From positions 2,006,380 to 2,070,379 of the forward strand of contig NC_021673.1 in assembly GCF_000247815.1 (NCBI RefSeq): 64,000 nt of DNA, written 5' to 3'. Source of the stretch: Ficedula albicollis (taxonomy: Eukaryota > Chordata > Aves > Passeriformes > Muscicapidae). Shown here piece after piece: positions 37,032 to 49,737 of the stretch; position 1 is the first letter of the stretch, and each line of letters starts with the position of its first letter. The notes below the pieces were generated by a model, which did not search any database, was not told the DNA's origin, and saw only the letters and a program-made list of their open reading frames with translations. A program made the position numbers and the translations under genes.

Positions 37032-39840
37032 AATATATAAATGTATAAATATACACAAAAATATATATATATAATTTTATTTTTTTTTGAAAGAGGTGCA
37101 TCAAAACTCATTCAGACTCCAAATCAGAACCCCCAGAAACAGATTTATGGATCCAGAGATCAGGCAGCTCAGGAAAGCAGAAGCTCCTGTGAGCTGCTTT
37201 CCCTTCCAGCAGCACAGGATTGAAGCTCCTCAGCCACCCCAGCATAGTTTATATCGTCACCTGCCACTTCCAGAGCCCAGAAGTGCAAGTCCCAGCCCAA
37301 CTCCCAGGTGCTCAGAGTTGCACGAGTGCTCCGACAGCCCAGCTGCACATCACTCCTGCAGCAGCCAGTGCCTCCCCCTCTGCTGCAGCCTCAGCCTCTC
37401 CCACCCCAAAATTCAGCTGCCACCATCATCGTCCTCCTGTGGGGCAGCTCCAAGTGACAAAAAGCCGCCAGGGCTGTGCTCAGTTTTGCAGACACGCTTG
37501 CTTCTATCCAGGGGTTTCTCATCAGACAAGGTTTTGGAGCTGTGGCATCACCACATCCCTGCTGCCAGGCTCCTCCAGCTGTTTCCCAGCTGTTAGGGCT
37601 GAGCCAAGCCCCTCAAAATCCCTCCTGAGCAGGTGCCTGCAGGGTCCCAGCTCTGCCCAGTGCTGCTGCTGGGTCATGCTGGCACCCGCTGCAGGGAATA
37701 GGGCAGCAACACCCAGGCTGCCAGAACATCCCTCAGAAAAAGGGGAAAAATTGTCTCTCCCTCCATGGACCGTCACCTTCAGCACAGCTCCCAAGTCAGG
37801 CAGCTCGGGGATGGGGAATAAAACAGCAAGAGCCCCACCTGCACCCCAGCTTTAACCCCCTCCCGCTCCAGCCTCAGCTTCCAGAGCGTATTTATCCTGC
37901 TTGGCCGCTTGTGCATCCCTCCAAGAGCACCAGGGCCAAACTTCCAGGGAAGCAGCAGCCTCCAGCCGTGGTGCTCCCAGCCCAGCATCCCTCCCTGCAG
38001 CCCCCTGGGACAGCACAGACATAACTCCAGGCTGACACAATCTCATCATCGTGTAACCATGCCCCATCGCTCTCCCTGGGCACTAATTCCCCACCAGGCC
38101 ACACATTTGGAGACATGGAATTCTTTCCCTGAAATAAGACATTGGGGCTGGGAGGGGGGGGGGGTGGAAGGGATCATGCACAGCTGTCCCTATCCCCCTC
38201 CAGACTGCAGAAGGGAGCAGCCAAGCCGCAGCCACAGCCCGACATCTGCTCAACACTGTGCCCCAGCACCTCCTCCACAGGGAGGCCAGCACCCAGACAG
38301 GCCAGCAGGCCACCAGAAGGTGGCTTTGGTGATGCCTTAGACTCTAAAGAAGATGCCTAGAGGGGGTGTTTTAGCTCAGCTGATGCGGCCAAGTTGTCAG
38401 GACAGATTTATCAGGATGAGCAGATGTGCTGCCTCACCTGGAGCAGCTCCTTCATGCACATGGCACAGGAAAAAAAGATCAATACCAGCCTTCCCAGGGC
38501 ACTTGCAAAGCCACCGAGTTCTGCAGGAACATCCAGCCTTTACCAGGTGGGATTTCTTTCCTTATCAACAGACAGAAGCCCACATCAAGGAGGGCTCAGC
38601 TCTCCCACACACACTTGTGGGATCTCAGTGTGGATTATCAGCAGCTGGGATCTCAGCACTGGCTGTTCCCAGTGTCCCCAGCAGCTCGGCAAGCGCAGCC
38701 CCTGCTCCTGGAAGAGCAAAGAGGGGATCAGCAGCAGATGCTGCTCCTTGGCTGGGGCTTTAACCAGAGACAAGGATGCTCTGCATAAGCAAACTCCACT
38801 GCACACCACAGCAGCCCTGGAGCACTTGGAGTGCACATCTGGCTGGGTGAACATCTGGCAGCATCTCCTCTCCCCCCCTCACTGCCAGGGAGGGAGTCTC
38901 AAATCAGAAACAGCAGCTGTACCAAGACAGAAGAAAAACCCAGAGCGGTCAGGACAGACAGCAGACACTGCCCTGGGCTGAGGATGTCCCTGCTTAAGTT
39001 AAAACCTCTACAAGCCAAGGGAGAAACCCCAGAAGGAACTGGAACGAGCTACCTGCTGCTCTAGAGCAGACACCAGCACAGCAGGGATTAATAGAGGAGT
39101 CACAGCCAAGCTCCTTCCAAAGCCTGTCAGTCCCCACGGCACAATTCAGCTGCACAGTGCCGGTGGTCCTCGGCAGACACATGAGCCAACGGGCTGGGAA
39201 CAGCCCTCCACACGCTGCCGAGGGAGAAAAGGGCTTTTCCTAAAAACCTGCACACACAGGACAGGCTGTTTCCTTAGAAAACCAGCCCCAGCAGCAGGAA
39301 GCGAAACGGTTCTGGAGTTGGAAACAGAAGATATAAGTAGCACTGTTTGGAAAACTTTGCCAGACCACAAGCAATGGACAAGCCTAAACACCGGGATTTG
39401 TTTTACTGGAAAGAAGGGGGGAAAACCTCAAGTCTGCTAAAACATTCTCCAGGGCTGGTCCAGTGGCTCCTACCAGTGGTCACAACACCACATCCCCCAA
39501 AAAAAGAAGAGCCCAAAAAAAAAAGAGAAGGGAAAAAACCCTAAAAAAAAAAAAAAAAAAAAAGCGGGGGGTAAGAACCATCACTGCTGTGCAAACTTAC
39601 ACCAAAACCTCTTACACAGGTGCGCGCGTCCCACCCTCTTCTCAAACTGACACTTCGGGACTAATGGTTGAAAATTAAGGATAAGAGGCTGCAACACCCC
39701 ATAAAGCACGGGGGGAAAACCCCGCGCGGAGCTGAGGCGGCGCGACGCGGGCTGAAGAGGAGCGGGGGCGCGGGCTGAGCCGGCCGGTCCGGCTCAGCGC
39801 ACAGAGGAGGGACAGCGGGATAGAACAGGGATAAAACCGC

Positions 39841-39920
39841 GGGGAAGGGAAGGGAAGGGAAGGGAAGGGAAGGGAAGGGAAGGGAAGGGAAGGGAAGGGA
39901 AGGGAAGGGAAGGGAAGGGA
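39841..39920 (+). repeat. (GGAAG)16 array in the CpG island
   Basis: Sixteen pentamers, all purine, about 700 bp inside intron 1 from exon 1. GGAA is the core bound by ETS factors; any role here is speculation. Confidence 0.95.
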
Positions 39921-39999
39921 GCTCCCCCTGCCGGCCGCGCCCCGCCGCGCGCACAGGTGAGCGCCGGGGATGCGCACCCGCGGATCCCCCACCAAAAAT

Positions 40000-40211
40000 A
40001 TTAATAATAAATAATAAAAAAAAAACCTCCGCAGAAAGCATCACCAGCCAGCACCTGCTGTTGGAACACGCCCTTAAATCGCGGGGAAAAAGGAGTTTTC
40101 TGCCCCAATAAATAATAATAATAAAAAAAAAACTCCGCAGAAAGCATCACCAGCCAGCACCTGCTGTTGGAACACGCCCTTAAATCGCGGGGAAAAAGGA
40201 GTTTTCTGCCC
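40000..40211. repeat. 106-bp tandem duplication near exon 1
   Basis: 'ctccgcagaaagcatcacca' occurs at 40027 and 40133 and each copy ends 'aaggagttttctgcccc'. The AAT-rich start varies slightly in length. Confidence 0.93.
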
Positions 40212-40329
40212 CGTGCGGCACGGGGGGTACAGCCCGCGGCTGGCGCGCTCCAGGTCCGCTCCGTGCGCGAAACGGCGGAACGGAGCGCTCGCTCAGCCCC
40301 GGCAGCTCCCGGGGAATATTCCGGCAGCT

Positions 40330-40336
<7 letters not shown>

Positions 40337-40397
<61 letters not shown>
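40337..40397. other. Poly-C block, 61 bp, probable artefact
   Basis: Lies between 'cagctcccgggg' (itself present twice just before) and 'gccgccgagcccgg' in intron 1 of WNT9A. Confidence 0.8.
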
Positions 40398-40398
<1 letters not shown>

Positions 40399-40617
40399 CC
40401 GCCGAGCCCGGTCCCGACTGGCAAACCCAAAGCGATTCCGGTGCCCGGCTGCGAGCGCTGGGACGCGGGACAGGCGCGGGCACGGCGCTGTCGCTGCCCC
40501 TGCCCGGCTGTCAGGAGATGCCCGCGCATCCCCAAAAAGCGCAGAACCCCGCCAGCATAAAAAGAAACCAAACTCGGGCAAAAAAGTTAAAAGGGCAGGA
40601 GCGGGGTAAGCACCTAC

Positions 40618-40712
40618 CCGAAGTAGGCAGCGGAGGGCCGCGGGGCGCAGGCGAGCAGCCCTAGGAGCGCGCAGGAGGAGAGCCATCCCAGCAGGACGTG
40701 TCCATCCAGCAT
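40618..40712 (-). CDS. WNT9A: WNT9A exon 1, coding part (start codon and signal peptide)
   Basis: Encodes residues 1-31 plus two bases of codon 32: MLDGHVLLGWLSS..., a hydrophobic core rich in Leu and Ala, ending RPSAAYFG at the junction. This is the N-terminal signal peptide that sends the Wnt into the secretory pathway for palmitoylation and glycosylation. The start MLDG and the end RPSAAYFG match human WNT9A as I recall it; the middle is diverged, as signal peptides usually are. The ATG (A at 40712) has A at -3. The donor is TTC GG|gtaggt and its phase 2 fits exon 2, giving AYFG-LTGNEP across the junction. Only 53 bp of upstream sequence (40713-40765) is readable before a 520-bp poly-C block, so the 5' UTR and transcription start cannot be defined. 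Confidence 0.95.
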
Positions 40713-40738
40713 CTTGCAGCGGCGCCGGCGCTGCTCAT
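40661..40738 (-). other. Upstream ORF (25 codons) overlapping the WNT9A start
   Basis: An ATG 26 nt before the WNT9A ATG, out of frame, opens a 25-residue frame (MSSAGAAARCWMD...) that passes over the WNT9A start and stops at 40661. G at -3, A at +4: a moderate context. If it is inside the mature 5' UTR it could lower WNT9A translation. Not evidence of a peptide. Confidence 0.5.
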
Positions 40739-40763
40739 CTCGTTCCCCCGCCGCGCCCGCTGC

Positions 40764-41285
<522 letters not shown>

Positions 41286-41289
41286 AGCT

Positions 41290-41900
41290 GCCACATCTGG
41301 GCAGCTGTGCGAGAATCAGGCAGTGGTGAAAGAGCTGGATGTGATGGGGTGGGCTACGTTTGCCACATCTGGGCAGCTGTGCGAGAATCGGGCAGTGGTG
41401 GAAGGGCTGGACGTGCCGGGATCGGGTAGGTGTGCCACATCTGGGCAGCTGTGCGAGAATCAGGCAGTGGTGAAAGAGCTGGATGTGATGGGGTGGGCTA
41501 CGTTTGCCACATCTGGGCAGCTGTGCGAGAATCGGGCAGTGGTGGAAGGGCTGGATGTGCCGGGATCGGGTAGGTGTGCCACACGGTGGGACGCGGCCGG
41601 TGGGGGGGAAAAGGGGCGAGATGGGCAGGTGTGAGGAGAGGGATGTGCGTGCCAGGGGTGGGCAGCAGTGCCAGGGCCGGCTGTGCGCGGGGTGAGAATT
41701 CCAGAGGTGCGCAGCTGGGCGAGGACGAGGCGCGCAAAGGTCGGGTGGTCGTGCAAGGATCGGGGCAGTTGTGCAAAGGGTAGATGTTCCACATCTGGGC
41801 AGCTGTGCGAGAATCGGGCAGTGGTGGAAGGGCTGGACGTGCCGGGATCGGGTAGGTGTGCCACATCTGGGCAGCTGTGCAGATTTGGGATGTGGGAAGG
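41290..41900. repeat. 72-bp minisatellite with alternating A and B units
   Basis: 'gccacatctgggcagctgtg' starts at 41290, 41362, 41434 and 41506, exactly 72 bp apart; a fifth start at 41578 is cut short. Units 1 and 3 (gtgaaagagctgg...gctacgttt) differ from units 2 and 4 (gtggaagggctgg...gggtaggtgt), giving a 144-bp dimer. One and a half further B-type units lie at 41787-41890. Because 72 is divisible by three, long frames run through it without coding meaning. Confidence 0.95.
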
Positions 41901-44900
41901 CACAGGAATCGCACACCCCTGGGCACACCCACAGCAGAGCAGGGACGGGACACCGAGCACCCCGGGGGGGAAGCAGTTAATGCCCCAAATGTCACCTTTT
42001 CAGCCGGGCTCAGTGGCAGCGTTTTTCCATCTGCCGATGTCACGGTCATCGTCATCCTGGAGGTGATTCCAGCAGCCGAGAACGGGAAGGTTCCCCTGCT
42101 GAGCACGTGTGTGTCACCCTGCTGAGCCACCCCTTGGGGACACTCAGCCCTGGGCTCATCTCAAAAGCCACTGTCCCTGGGGGTTTGAGCTCAGCCCCTC
42201 AGAGCTGCGCCCTGCAGGTGACATTTGAGTGCACGGTGAGCAGCAAGACCCTTTTGGGGTCATCGGTGTTTCTGACCCCCAGAATCTGTGGGCAAACCCG
42301 TTCAGGAGCCACGCAGGGGGAGAGTTAATGGGGATGAGCCTTTTGTCCTGGAATAGCTCCTGGAGTGACACTGGGAGCTCGGTGAATTTATTCTCACTCT
42401 GACCGTGCCCGTGGGCATTTCCAGCCTTCCCAGCGCTGTGTGAACTCTGTGGATTCTGCTTATTTTGGGGGTGAGGAGGGAAAAGATTTTTTTATTATTA
42501 TTTTTTAATGTTTAAAACATCTCAGCCCAGTTCCTGTCCACATTTTTGCCAAAACAAAAGCAGCCTTGTGGAAAATGACTCTGCATGGGATGTGGGGGCT
42601 CCCACTGTGGATCTCCATCAGCACCCCTTGGGGTGGGGGCTGAAACTTGCTTGGGGTGGGTGTCACATCCATTCCCGCTTCCTCAAACCCACATGATTCA
42701 CCATTATCTGGGAATATATCAGTTTTTTTCTCCCAGTTGTTGGGGTAAAGTGGCACCAAGTCAAGCCCCCTGTGGGCTCAGAAGCTCCACGGGCCATCAC
42801 AGCCTGGCAGAGGCCGGAGCAATATTTCATTAAAGCCTTTCCTCGAGGAGAATTTGGGAGATGGGACCAGTGCCAGGGTCATGCTGAGTGTCCTTATCCT
42901 GCGACCTGAGCTTGGGAAAGGCAGTGAAGGGCTGTGGGTGGAGGGCAGGGCAAGCAATGTTATCACTGGGAGGCTTCGCCTGAGCGTTCCTCTGGTGGAA
43001 AAAAAGCAGCTTAGGAGTCATTTCCATGCACATCCCCAGCGGCTGGTGATCCCAGCACGAGGAAGGAGGAAACTCCAGTTCCTCCAGGCAGCCCCGAGGA
43101 GAGCTGTGGGTCACGGAAAGGCAGAGGGACCCTTGCTCTTACTCATTTTCTCTGCCCACAGCGAGGTGCCCGATCCGGGGTGATGCCCTGGCCGCGTGTG
43201 ACTCTTTCCAAAGTGAGGCAGCACCAAAAATAGTCCCCACTTCTGCTTCCAGCCAGGGAAAAAGGGAAGCCCGAGCAGGCACCGACTCCTCCAGGGCTTT
43301 GCTGCTGTGTGCCTGGGGACCATGGACGCAGCACCTTCCTGGCACAGCTCTGTGGCTTTCAGGAGCCCCTCGGGTGACATAAATCCGGTGTTTCCACTCC
43401 GAGCAGTGGCCTGGGCGGTGTCCCCGCCGCCACCGACAGCAGAGGGCAGTGCCACATCGGCGCAGTGCCACGGCTTTGGAAGTGGGAATTTTTCTGTCCG
43501 GGATAGAAGGGAGGCAGCAGAGCCGGGGGGAAACAGCCAAGCACCCAAGGAGTTTGGTGGTGTAAGTGGCGATTCCAGAGGGTCGTAATTTGTTTTATCT
43601 GGGATCAAAAGATGCCAGGTGCAAGGATAATGCTGGACAAGGATCCCCAAAATTGTCACCGCTGGCCTGGCACCAGCACAAACCCCGTGTCCCTGTCCTG
43701 GGGGGACACCGTCCCATGGCAGCTCAGGGGCCAGGATCTCAGCCAGCACTGCTGTGTCCACCCCAGGGGCATCTGCAGGGTGATTTCAACTTTTCCTGCC
43801 CCATGGCTCACTCTGGAGCAGGAACCTGCTGAGGCTTCCCCATCCCGGAGGAGCCCTCACTCCCATCCACGTTTTTTGCAGGAATCCCAGCACATCATCT
43901 GGCCAGGGCCTCTCTTCTCTCCCTAAAGCTTTGCTCCAGGTGTTTTTCTCTGCAGTGCACCACCAGCTTCCACACTCCATCCCTTTGCAGAGCTCGGGAT
44001 TTTTTGCCCACGGATGTCTCTCTGCACAAACCCAACCTCCCCAGGGCAGCCACTCCAGCTCAGCGGGGCCACTGACTCACAGGAGGGTGAGAGGGAAGGA
44101 AAATACCCATGAGCTCATTTCTCTCATCCCTCACTGCCAGTCCTGCATGGATTCCCCACCAGATACTTGGCAGTGACTCCCAGGCTGGAGTAACCCAAGC
44201 AAGGCAGCGAGGGCTTGGGCTGGGCTGGGATAGCTGAGAAGCCTTTGCTGGTGTTTCCTCCCAGCAGATCACCTCCCAGAGGAGCCACTCACATTTCCCT
44301 TCCTCGGGTTCCTGAATTAGAAGTGGGCCTGGCATTTCTGTGCCCTCTGGACAGAGGCTGAAATAACAGCCAGGAGCTGGGACAGGGACAGGGTTTGTTC
44401 CACTGGGATCACAGCATGCAGCCCTCCCCTCCTGCATTTCCACTCTTTTTTCACCATCCTGTGGACTTCCAGGCTGTTTCCTTCCTTCTCTGGAAGCCAC
44501 ATTCCTGCTTCTTTTCCATCAGGAATCACCTTGAGCTCCAGCCACTGGTGCTGTTATACCTCCACCCCTTCCCTGGCTCAGTAATTCTGAGGGGTAAAAA
44601 CGCGATCCAAACACGCCCGTTCCTTTCAGCTGGAGTGCTGAGAGCCAGGCTGAGAGCATCCCTGCTTCCCCTGGCCTCTGGATTGTGCAAATCCCCGGGA
44701 TAAGGAGCAGCATGGGCCTGGACCCCCCTCCTGCCCCTCCCCACTTTTCCAAGTGAAGAAAAGACAAGGGGCCGGTTGCAGAGTTATGGAAAACAAAAAG
44801 CAGATGGGGGCAGTTCTCCCACTCTCTCCACGCAGAGCAGGGCTGGATGGAGGGAATGGGGGTGTTGTAAGGCTGAGTGTGTCCCTGCTGCAAAGGCGTA

Positions 44901-45498
44901 GAGCCACCAGCTTTGCCCTCTGAGATCCATCTGGAACCCCTCAAAAAGCTGTGCTTATTGGGCTGCACTTGTTCAATTTCCCCTTGCTCCTCTGTAAATC
45001 CACCCCAAGTGGGACAATCTTGTGGGAAAAGAATCAGCCAGGGCACCAAGGTGGTCAAAATCAGCAGAGCCCCTCAAATCTCAACAAGGTGGAGATTTCC
45101 CTAAATCCCCCTCAGAGATCCCCTCCCTCAACTGATTACAGGACACGCAATAAAATTCTTTGAAAGCATCTCATGCAAAAAGAGAAAAGGGTGATTTTTA
45201 GGATTTTTTTTTCTGTTTTGCTTTCCCTCTAATTCAGGAAGCTGTTGCTTCCATGTAAAACAGAGGGAAGAACCAATTCTTCACCTTTTTGCATGAAGCG
45301 ACCTTGAGGTCACTCTCTTTTCACTGATGTTTCCAAGAGCTGGCAAATGATTTTTTAAAGTACCTGAAAAGAGAATTTTTTGGCCTCCTGCTTCCATGCA
45401 CATCCTTCCTGAGTTGTGCTCTGCTCTTGCAAAGCTTTTTCTTCACTACATCCATGGCATCAGAACAGCCCCTCTGAGCAAAGCCAGGCAGGAATTCT

Positions 45499-45614
45499 TC
45501 ACGTGGAAATCACCTTTCCACTGGTAATTTCGTGAAGAATGATGGACTTTATAGTCTCACGTGGAAATCACCTTTCCACTGGTAATTTTGTGGAGAATGA
45601 TGGAATGATGGACC
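45499..45614. repeat. 58-bp tandem duplication
   Basis: 'tcacgtggaaatcacctttc' starts at 45499 and 45557. Confidence 0.92.
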
Positions 45615-46192
45615 TGAATGCTTTTTAATGCAATTAATCCCCGTGCAAAATCAGGTCTGTTTTGTCTTTATGACAACTGGACGTGTCAGGGTTGCAGGAA
45701 TTTTGTGAGGCAGAGCTGCAGGAGGGATTTTTTTAGTTCTGAAGGAGCAGTGCCAGGGAAGCAGGGACTCTTCCCACCTTCTGTGCTGCAACACACAGGG
45801 ATTAACCAGCCATTAGCTGAGGGATTGTGAGGACAATTTGAAAATTGTCATTTCCTTGTGAAAATCAGGTGGAAGAGACAGACCTGGACTTGTGCACGGT
45901 GAGGGAGGAGCCCCTGTGTGAGCTCAGCACCTCCTCTGAGCTGCCTAACCCTATCACAGAGCCAGCCCTGAAATATTCCTGAGCTGTGATGCTGCTGGGA
46001 GGGAGAAATCAAGAAATGGAGGTTGTGGGGGGCAGCAAGTGGGGGAGACTGAAGGGTTAATGGCAGGGTAAATATCCCAATGCCCTCTGTCCATCGTGGC
46101 CAGGGAGATGCCCCAGCTGAAGCTCTTTGACCTTGAACAGACATTAAACCACTGAAGAGCATGAGAGGGGAAAGGAGAGGTGAGATGATGTG

Positions 46193-46303
46193 AGAAAAAA
46201 GGGGGAAAAAAGAAAGAAAAAAAAAAAAAGAGTAGAAAGTGGGGAGTAAGAAAAAAGGGGGAAAAAAAAAAAAAAAAAAAAAAAGAGTAGAAAGTGGGGA
46301 GTA
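46193..46303. repeat. 57-bp A-rich tandem duplication
   Basis: 'gaaaaaaggggg', an A-run and 'gagtagaaagtggggagta' occur twice, starting at 46193 and 46250. Confidence 0.92.
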
Positions 46304-46654
46304 CTCGCTGTTTTTTTTGGAGTTTAACTGTCCCTGGCTGTGGCCACTGCTGTCACCTTGGAGAGAGGTAACAGAAACCTCTTCAAATCTCTACAAATTC
46401 ATTTCTGGTGGAAGTTTTGTAGCAGTTTCCAAGCATCTCTGTTATCTGTGGGTGCTGTATTCCACCGTGTTTTTTTTGGTTTTTTTAATTCCTCTAATTG
46501 ATTACTGCTCTGATAAAATAATTCCAGTTTAAAAATCCTCCTTCCATTGGCTCTACTGGAAAGGGACATGGGATGTTTGATCAGTTTTTAACACAGCAAA
46601 GCACAAAAAATCATAAAAAGAGTGGATGAGGTGCAGGTCTAGGCAGTGCTTTCT

Positions 46655-46784
46655 CCTTTTTTTTCTTTTTTTTTCCTTTTTTTCTTTTTTTTCCTTTTTT
46701 TCCTTTTTTGTTTTCCTTTTTTTCCTTTTTTTCCTTTTTTGTTTTCCTTTTTCTCCCCCCCCCCCTTTTTTTTTTTTTTTTTTT
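46655..46784. repeat. T-rich low-complexity tract with C interruptions
   Basis: Runs of T broken by cc or g, with a run of 11 C (about 46755-46765) near the end. Confidence 0.9.
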
Positions 46785-47714
46785 GTTTAATAGGTGAGTT
46801 TGGTTGTTTGGCTTTATTTGGTTGTTTGGTGTTTATTTTTTGTTTTGTTTTTCAATTATCTGGGAATGAAGATTGGCAGGGGAGAGAAAATATCCAAACA
46901 AAAAATCCACGCTGAAATTCTGTGGGTGGCACAAAAGGCGGGAGAAAATTTCTATGGAGAAAAAAAATAAAATTATCCTCGAGGCAGGTCCAAAACATCA
47001 ACAGATTTCCTTGGATATTTCAAAATATGACCTTTTTGCCTGCAAAAAAAAAAAAAAAAAATTCCCTGTGTGCAAAGGAAAGGCTGGAAAGGGTGGGGTG
47101 AAATTCCCTCAGAAGGGAACAAATCTGAGCTCCCATGGGTGTCATAGCTGAGCCAAAAGGACATTTGCTCTTCTCTGGTTTCATTTTTTGCTGGAAAGGC
47201 TCAAAAAAAAAAAACCAAAAAAAAAAAACAACCCAACAAAACCCAGTCTAACTCCTTTGGTGTTTCCAAACTACCTGAACTTCCTCCTGTTCCACCTTTT
47301 CCCAGCCTGGTTTTGGGTCCAGCCTGTCCCTCGGGGTTCCCATGTTGTCCAAAGCCACTCCTTGGGTGGCAGGAGTGTCCCCAGGGTCGTGTCCTCCATC
47401 CTGTGAGCAGCCACACTTAATTCAGCAAAAATGGGAAAAGTCTTACTCCTCAGCCCTGCTCTTCCCAGTCTGAAATTCTGGAGAAAAATTAAATTCGGGG
47501 GTTTTTTGAAGGAGTTTCTCTGAGTTGTTGACAGTTGCTGTGGCTCAAAACCTTGGGATATTTCTAGGACACTCACCAGGGGAGTTTTTCCCCGAGCCCA
47601 CCATCCAAGCCTCTCTGGGATGAGCAATCCCACCTTCCAGAATGCCAAAGGAAAAGGGATCCAGCCAAGAGATCTGGCAACCCTTCAGCTGCAGAAGAGC
47701 CAGAAAACAAACTG

Positions 47715-47856
<142 letters not shown>

Positions 47857-47970
47857 ACAACATCGAGCCCACCCATTGGAAGTGTGTGTGGGGGGATTTT
47901 CCAGCCCTGCTGAAAAATCTCTTTGCTTTTATTTTTAGAGGACGGGTGATGCCGGTCGTGTTATTTCACT

Positions 47971-48022
47971 TTTTTTTTTTTTTTTTTTTTTTTTCCCCCC
48001 CCCCCTTTTTTTTTTTTTTTTT
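47971..48022. repeat. Poly-T / poly-C / poly-T
   Basis: T-run, a run of 11 C, T-run; same form as 53940-53999. Confidence 0.85.
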
Positions 48023-48289
48023 CCCAATAAAAGTGTTTTATTTCACAGTGTTTTGCTTTCTTTGAAACTGGGCTTATGATTTCCTGCTGGAACTGAAATG
48101 TCATTGTCTTGAGGGCTGTCATCTGGCTGCTCCCCTGCCAGAGGGTCTGGAGCTGGGTGTTGTCACCTGGCTTGGTTTGTGAGCACTGCCAGCTTTTGGC
48201 TGAGTTAAAAGAAGGTTCCTGTGAGGAGAATGAGCCTTTTGAAAGAAAACTCACGTTCAAAAGCCCTTTTAACAAGGGCCTGGAGTGAC

Positions 48290-48530
48290 AAGACGAGGGG
48301 GAATGGATCCAAAGTGCCAGAAAGAAGGTTTAGGTTGGATTTTTAGATAATAGAAAAATATTCTAGACTGTGAGGATGGTGAGGCCCTGGCACAGGGTGC
48401 CCAGAGCAGCTGTGGCTGCCCCTGGACCCCTGGAAGTGCCCAAGGCCAGGCTGGATGGATCTTGGAGCAACCTGGAATAGTGGAAGTTGTCCCTGGGCAG
48501 AACTGGATAATCTTTAAACCATTCTCCAAT
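48290..48530 (+). mobile_element. CR1 fragment
   Basis: 'ggccctggcacagggtgccc' then 'ccaaggccaggctggatgga' and 'cttggagcaacctggaatag'. Confidence 0.88.
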
Positions 48531-48934
48531 CCTGGAGTTTCTGAGCATAGAGTGTTTTTCTCGCTGCTCTATCTGTCTGCTGCCAGTGGCTTTGCCTCCC
48601 TGCACAGCCAAAATACAGAAATAATCATTTTACAAGTTCCAGCTGCTGCTCAAGTTCTTGCAAACCTCATCCCAGCCTGCTACAACCCCAAAATCCTTTC
48701 CCAGGATTGTTTCCACCTAAGCAGCAGAACAGAAATCCCAGCTCTCAACAGGTAACTCACAGCTGGGGGAAATCTGAATATCAGGCCCAAAATCCAACTT
48801 CTGTCATATCTCTGGTTAATCTGACAGGGGATTTTTTAGGCTATTTGTGTGGGGAAGCAGAGATGAAGCTCAATGTGTAGGAAAGTTCATCCTGATCTGT
48901 TTCAAGCAGATATTGTGGTCAAAGTTTCAATTCA

Positions 48935-49080
48935 GAGTCGTCAAAGGTGGAAAAGGCCCTCAAGATCATCCACTCCAACAATTAACCAAGCACCAACGTG
49001 GATCCAAAAAAACTCAAACCCCAAAACTGGATCTCCAAGTGCCACAAAAGCAGGATTTTCACCCAGTTTTCACTCTTCTT
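48935..49080 (-). mobile_element. CR1 fragment
   Basis: 'tcaaggtcgt'-like start, then 'ctcaagatcatccactccaa' and 'ttaaccaagcacc', the complement of a CR1 tail. Confidence 0.7.
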
Positions 49081-49644
49081 ATCCAGAAGAAATATTTTGT
49101 GTTCTGTTTTCATATTCACTGTAAAGGACTTTGGAAATCTGAGTCAAATGCCACTCCAAGGATCTCTGCTTTTGGGGGATTTCCTGTTTTAGTATTCCTG
49201 GGAAACCTGAAGTGCACCAAGGAATATTCCATGTACATTGCAGAACATCCCCCCAGTCTGTATCCATGGACTTACCTTGGCAGGGGCAAAAAAAAAAAAA
49301 AAACCAGGAATCTTCCCATCACAATATCCAGTCTTTGTGTCACATCCAGTTTTGATGACATACAGAGAGAAGAGTTCCCTCCTTTGTATTTTCACATCAC
49401 CAGTTTCGGTTTTTGTTTGTTTTTGTTTTGTTTTGTTTTTTTTTGTAATCAAAGAGTTGGGAAATCCTTTTCCCTGATTTTCCAGTGGCATCCACCAGGG
49501 AGAATGACATAAATATGGGGCAGCTGGGCATGAATAGACCAAAAATAAAAGTCGATGAGCTGGATGGTCTTTAAAACACAGGAATGATGGAATTAGATGG
49601 TCTTTAAAACACAAAAAGAGGGACTCTAAAGCAGACATCCAGAT

Positions 49645-49737
49645 GGAATGTGGTGGATTTTAAAGCACAGGAGTGATGGAACTGGAGGGTGTTTAAGGTC
49701 CCTTCCAAGCCAAGCCCTTCAGTGATTCTGTGATGGT
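49645..49737 (+). mobile_element. CR1 3'-end scrap
   Basis: 'gtttaaggtcccttccaagc' followed by 'agtgattctgtgatg'. Shorter pieces of the same phrase are at 49555-49620. Confidence 0.65.
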
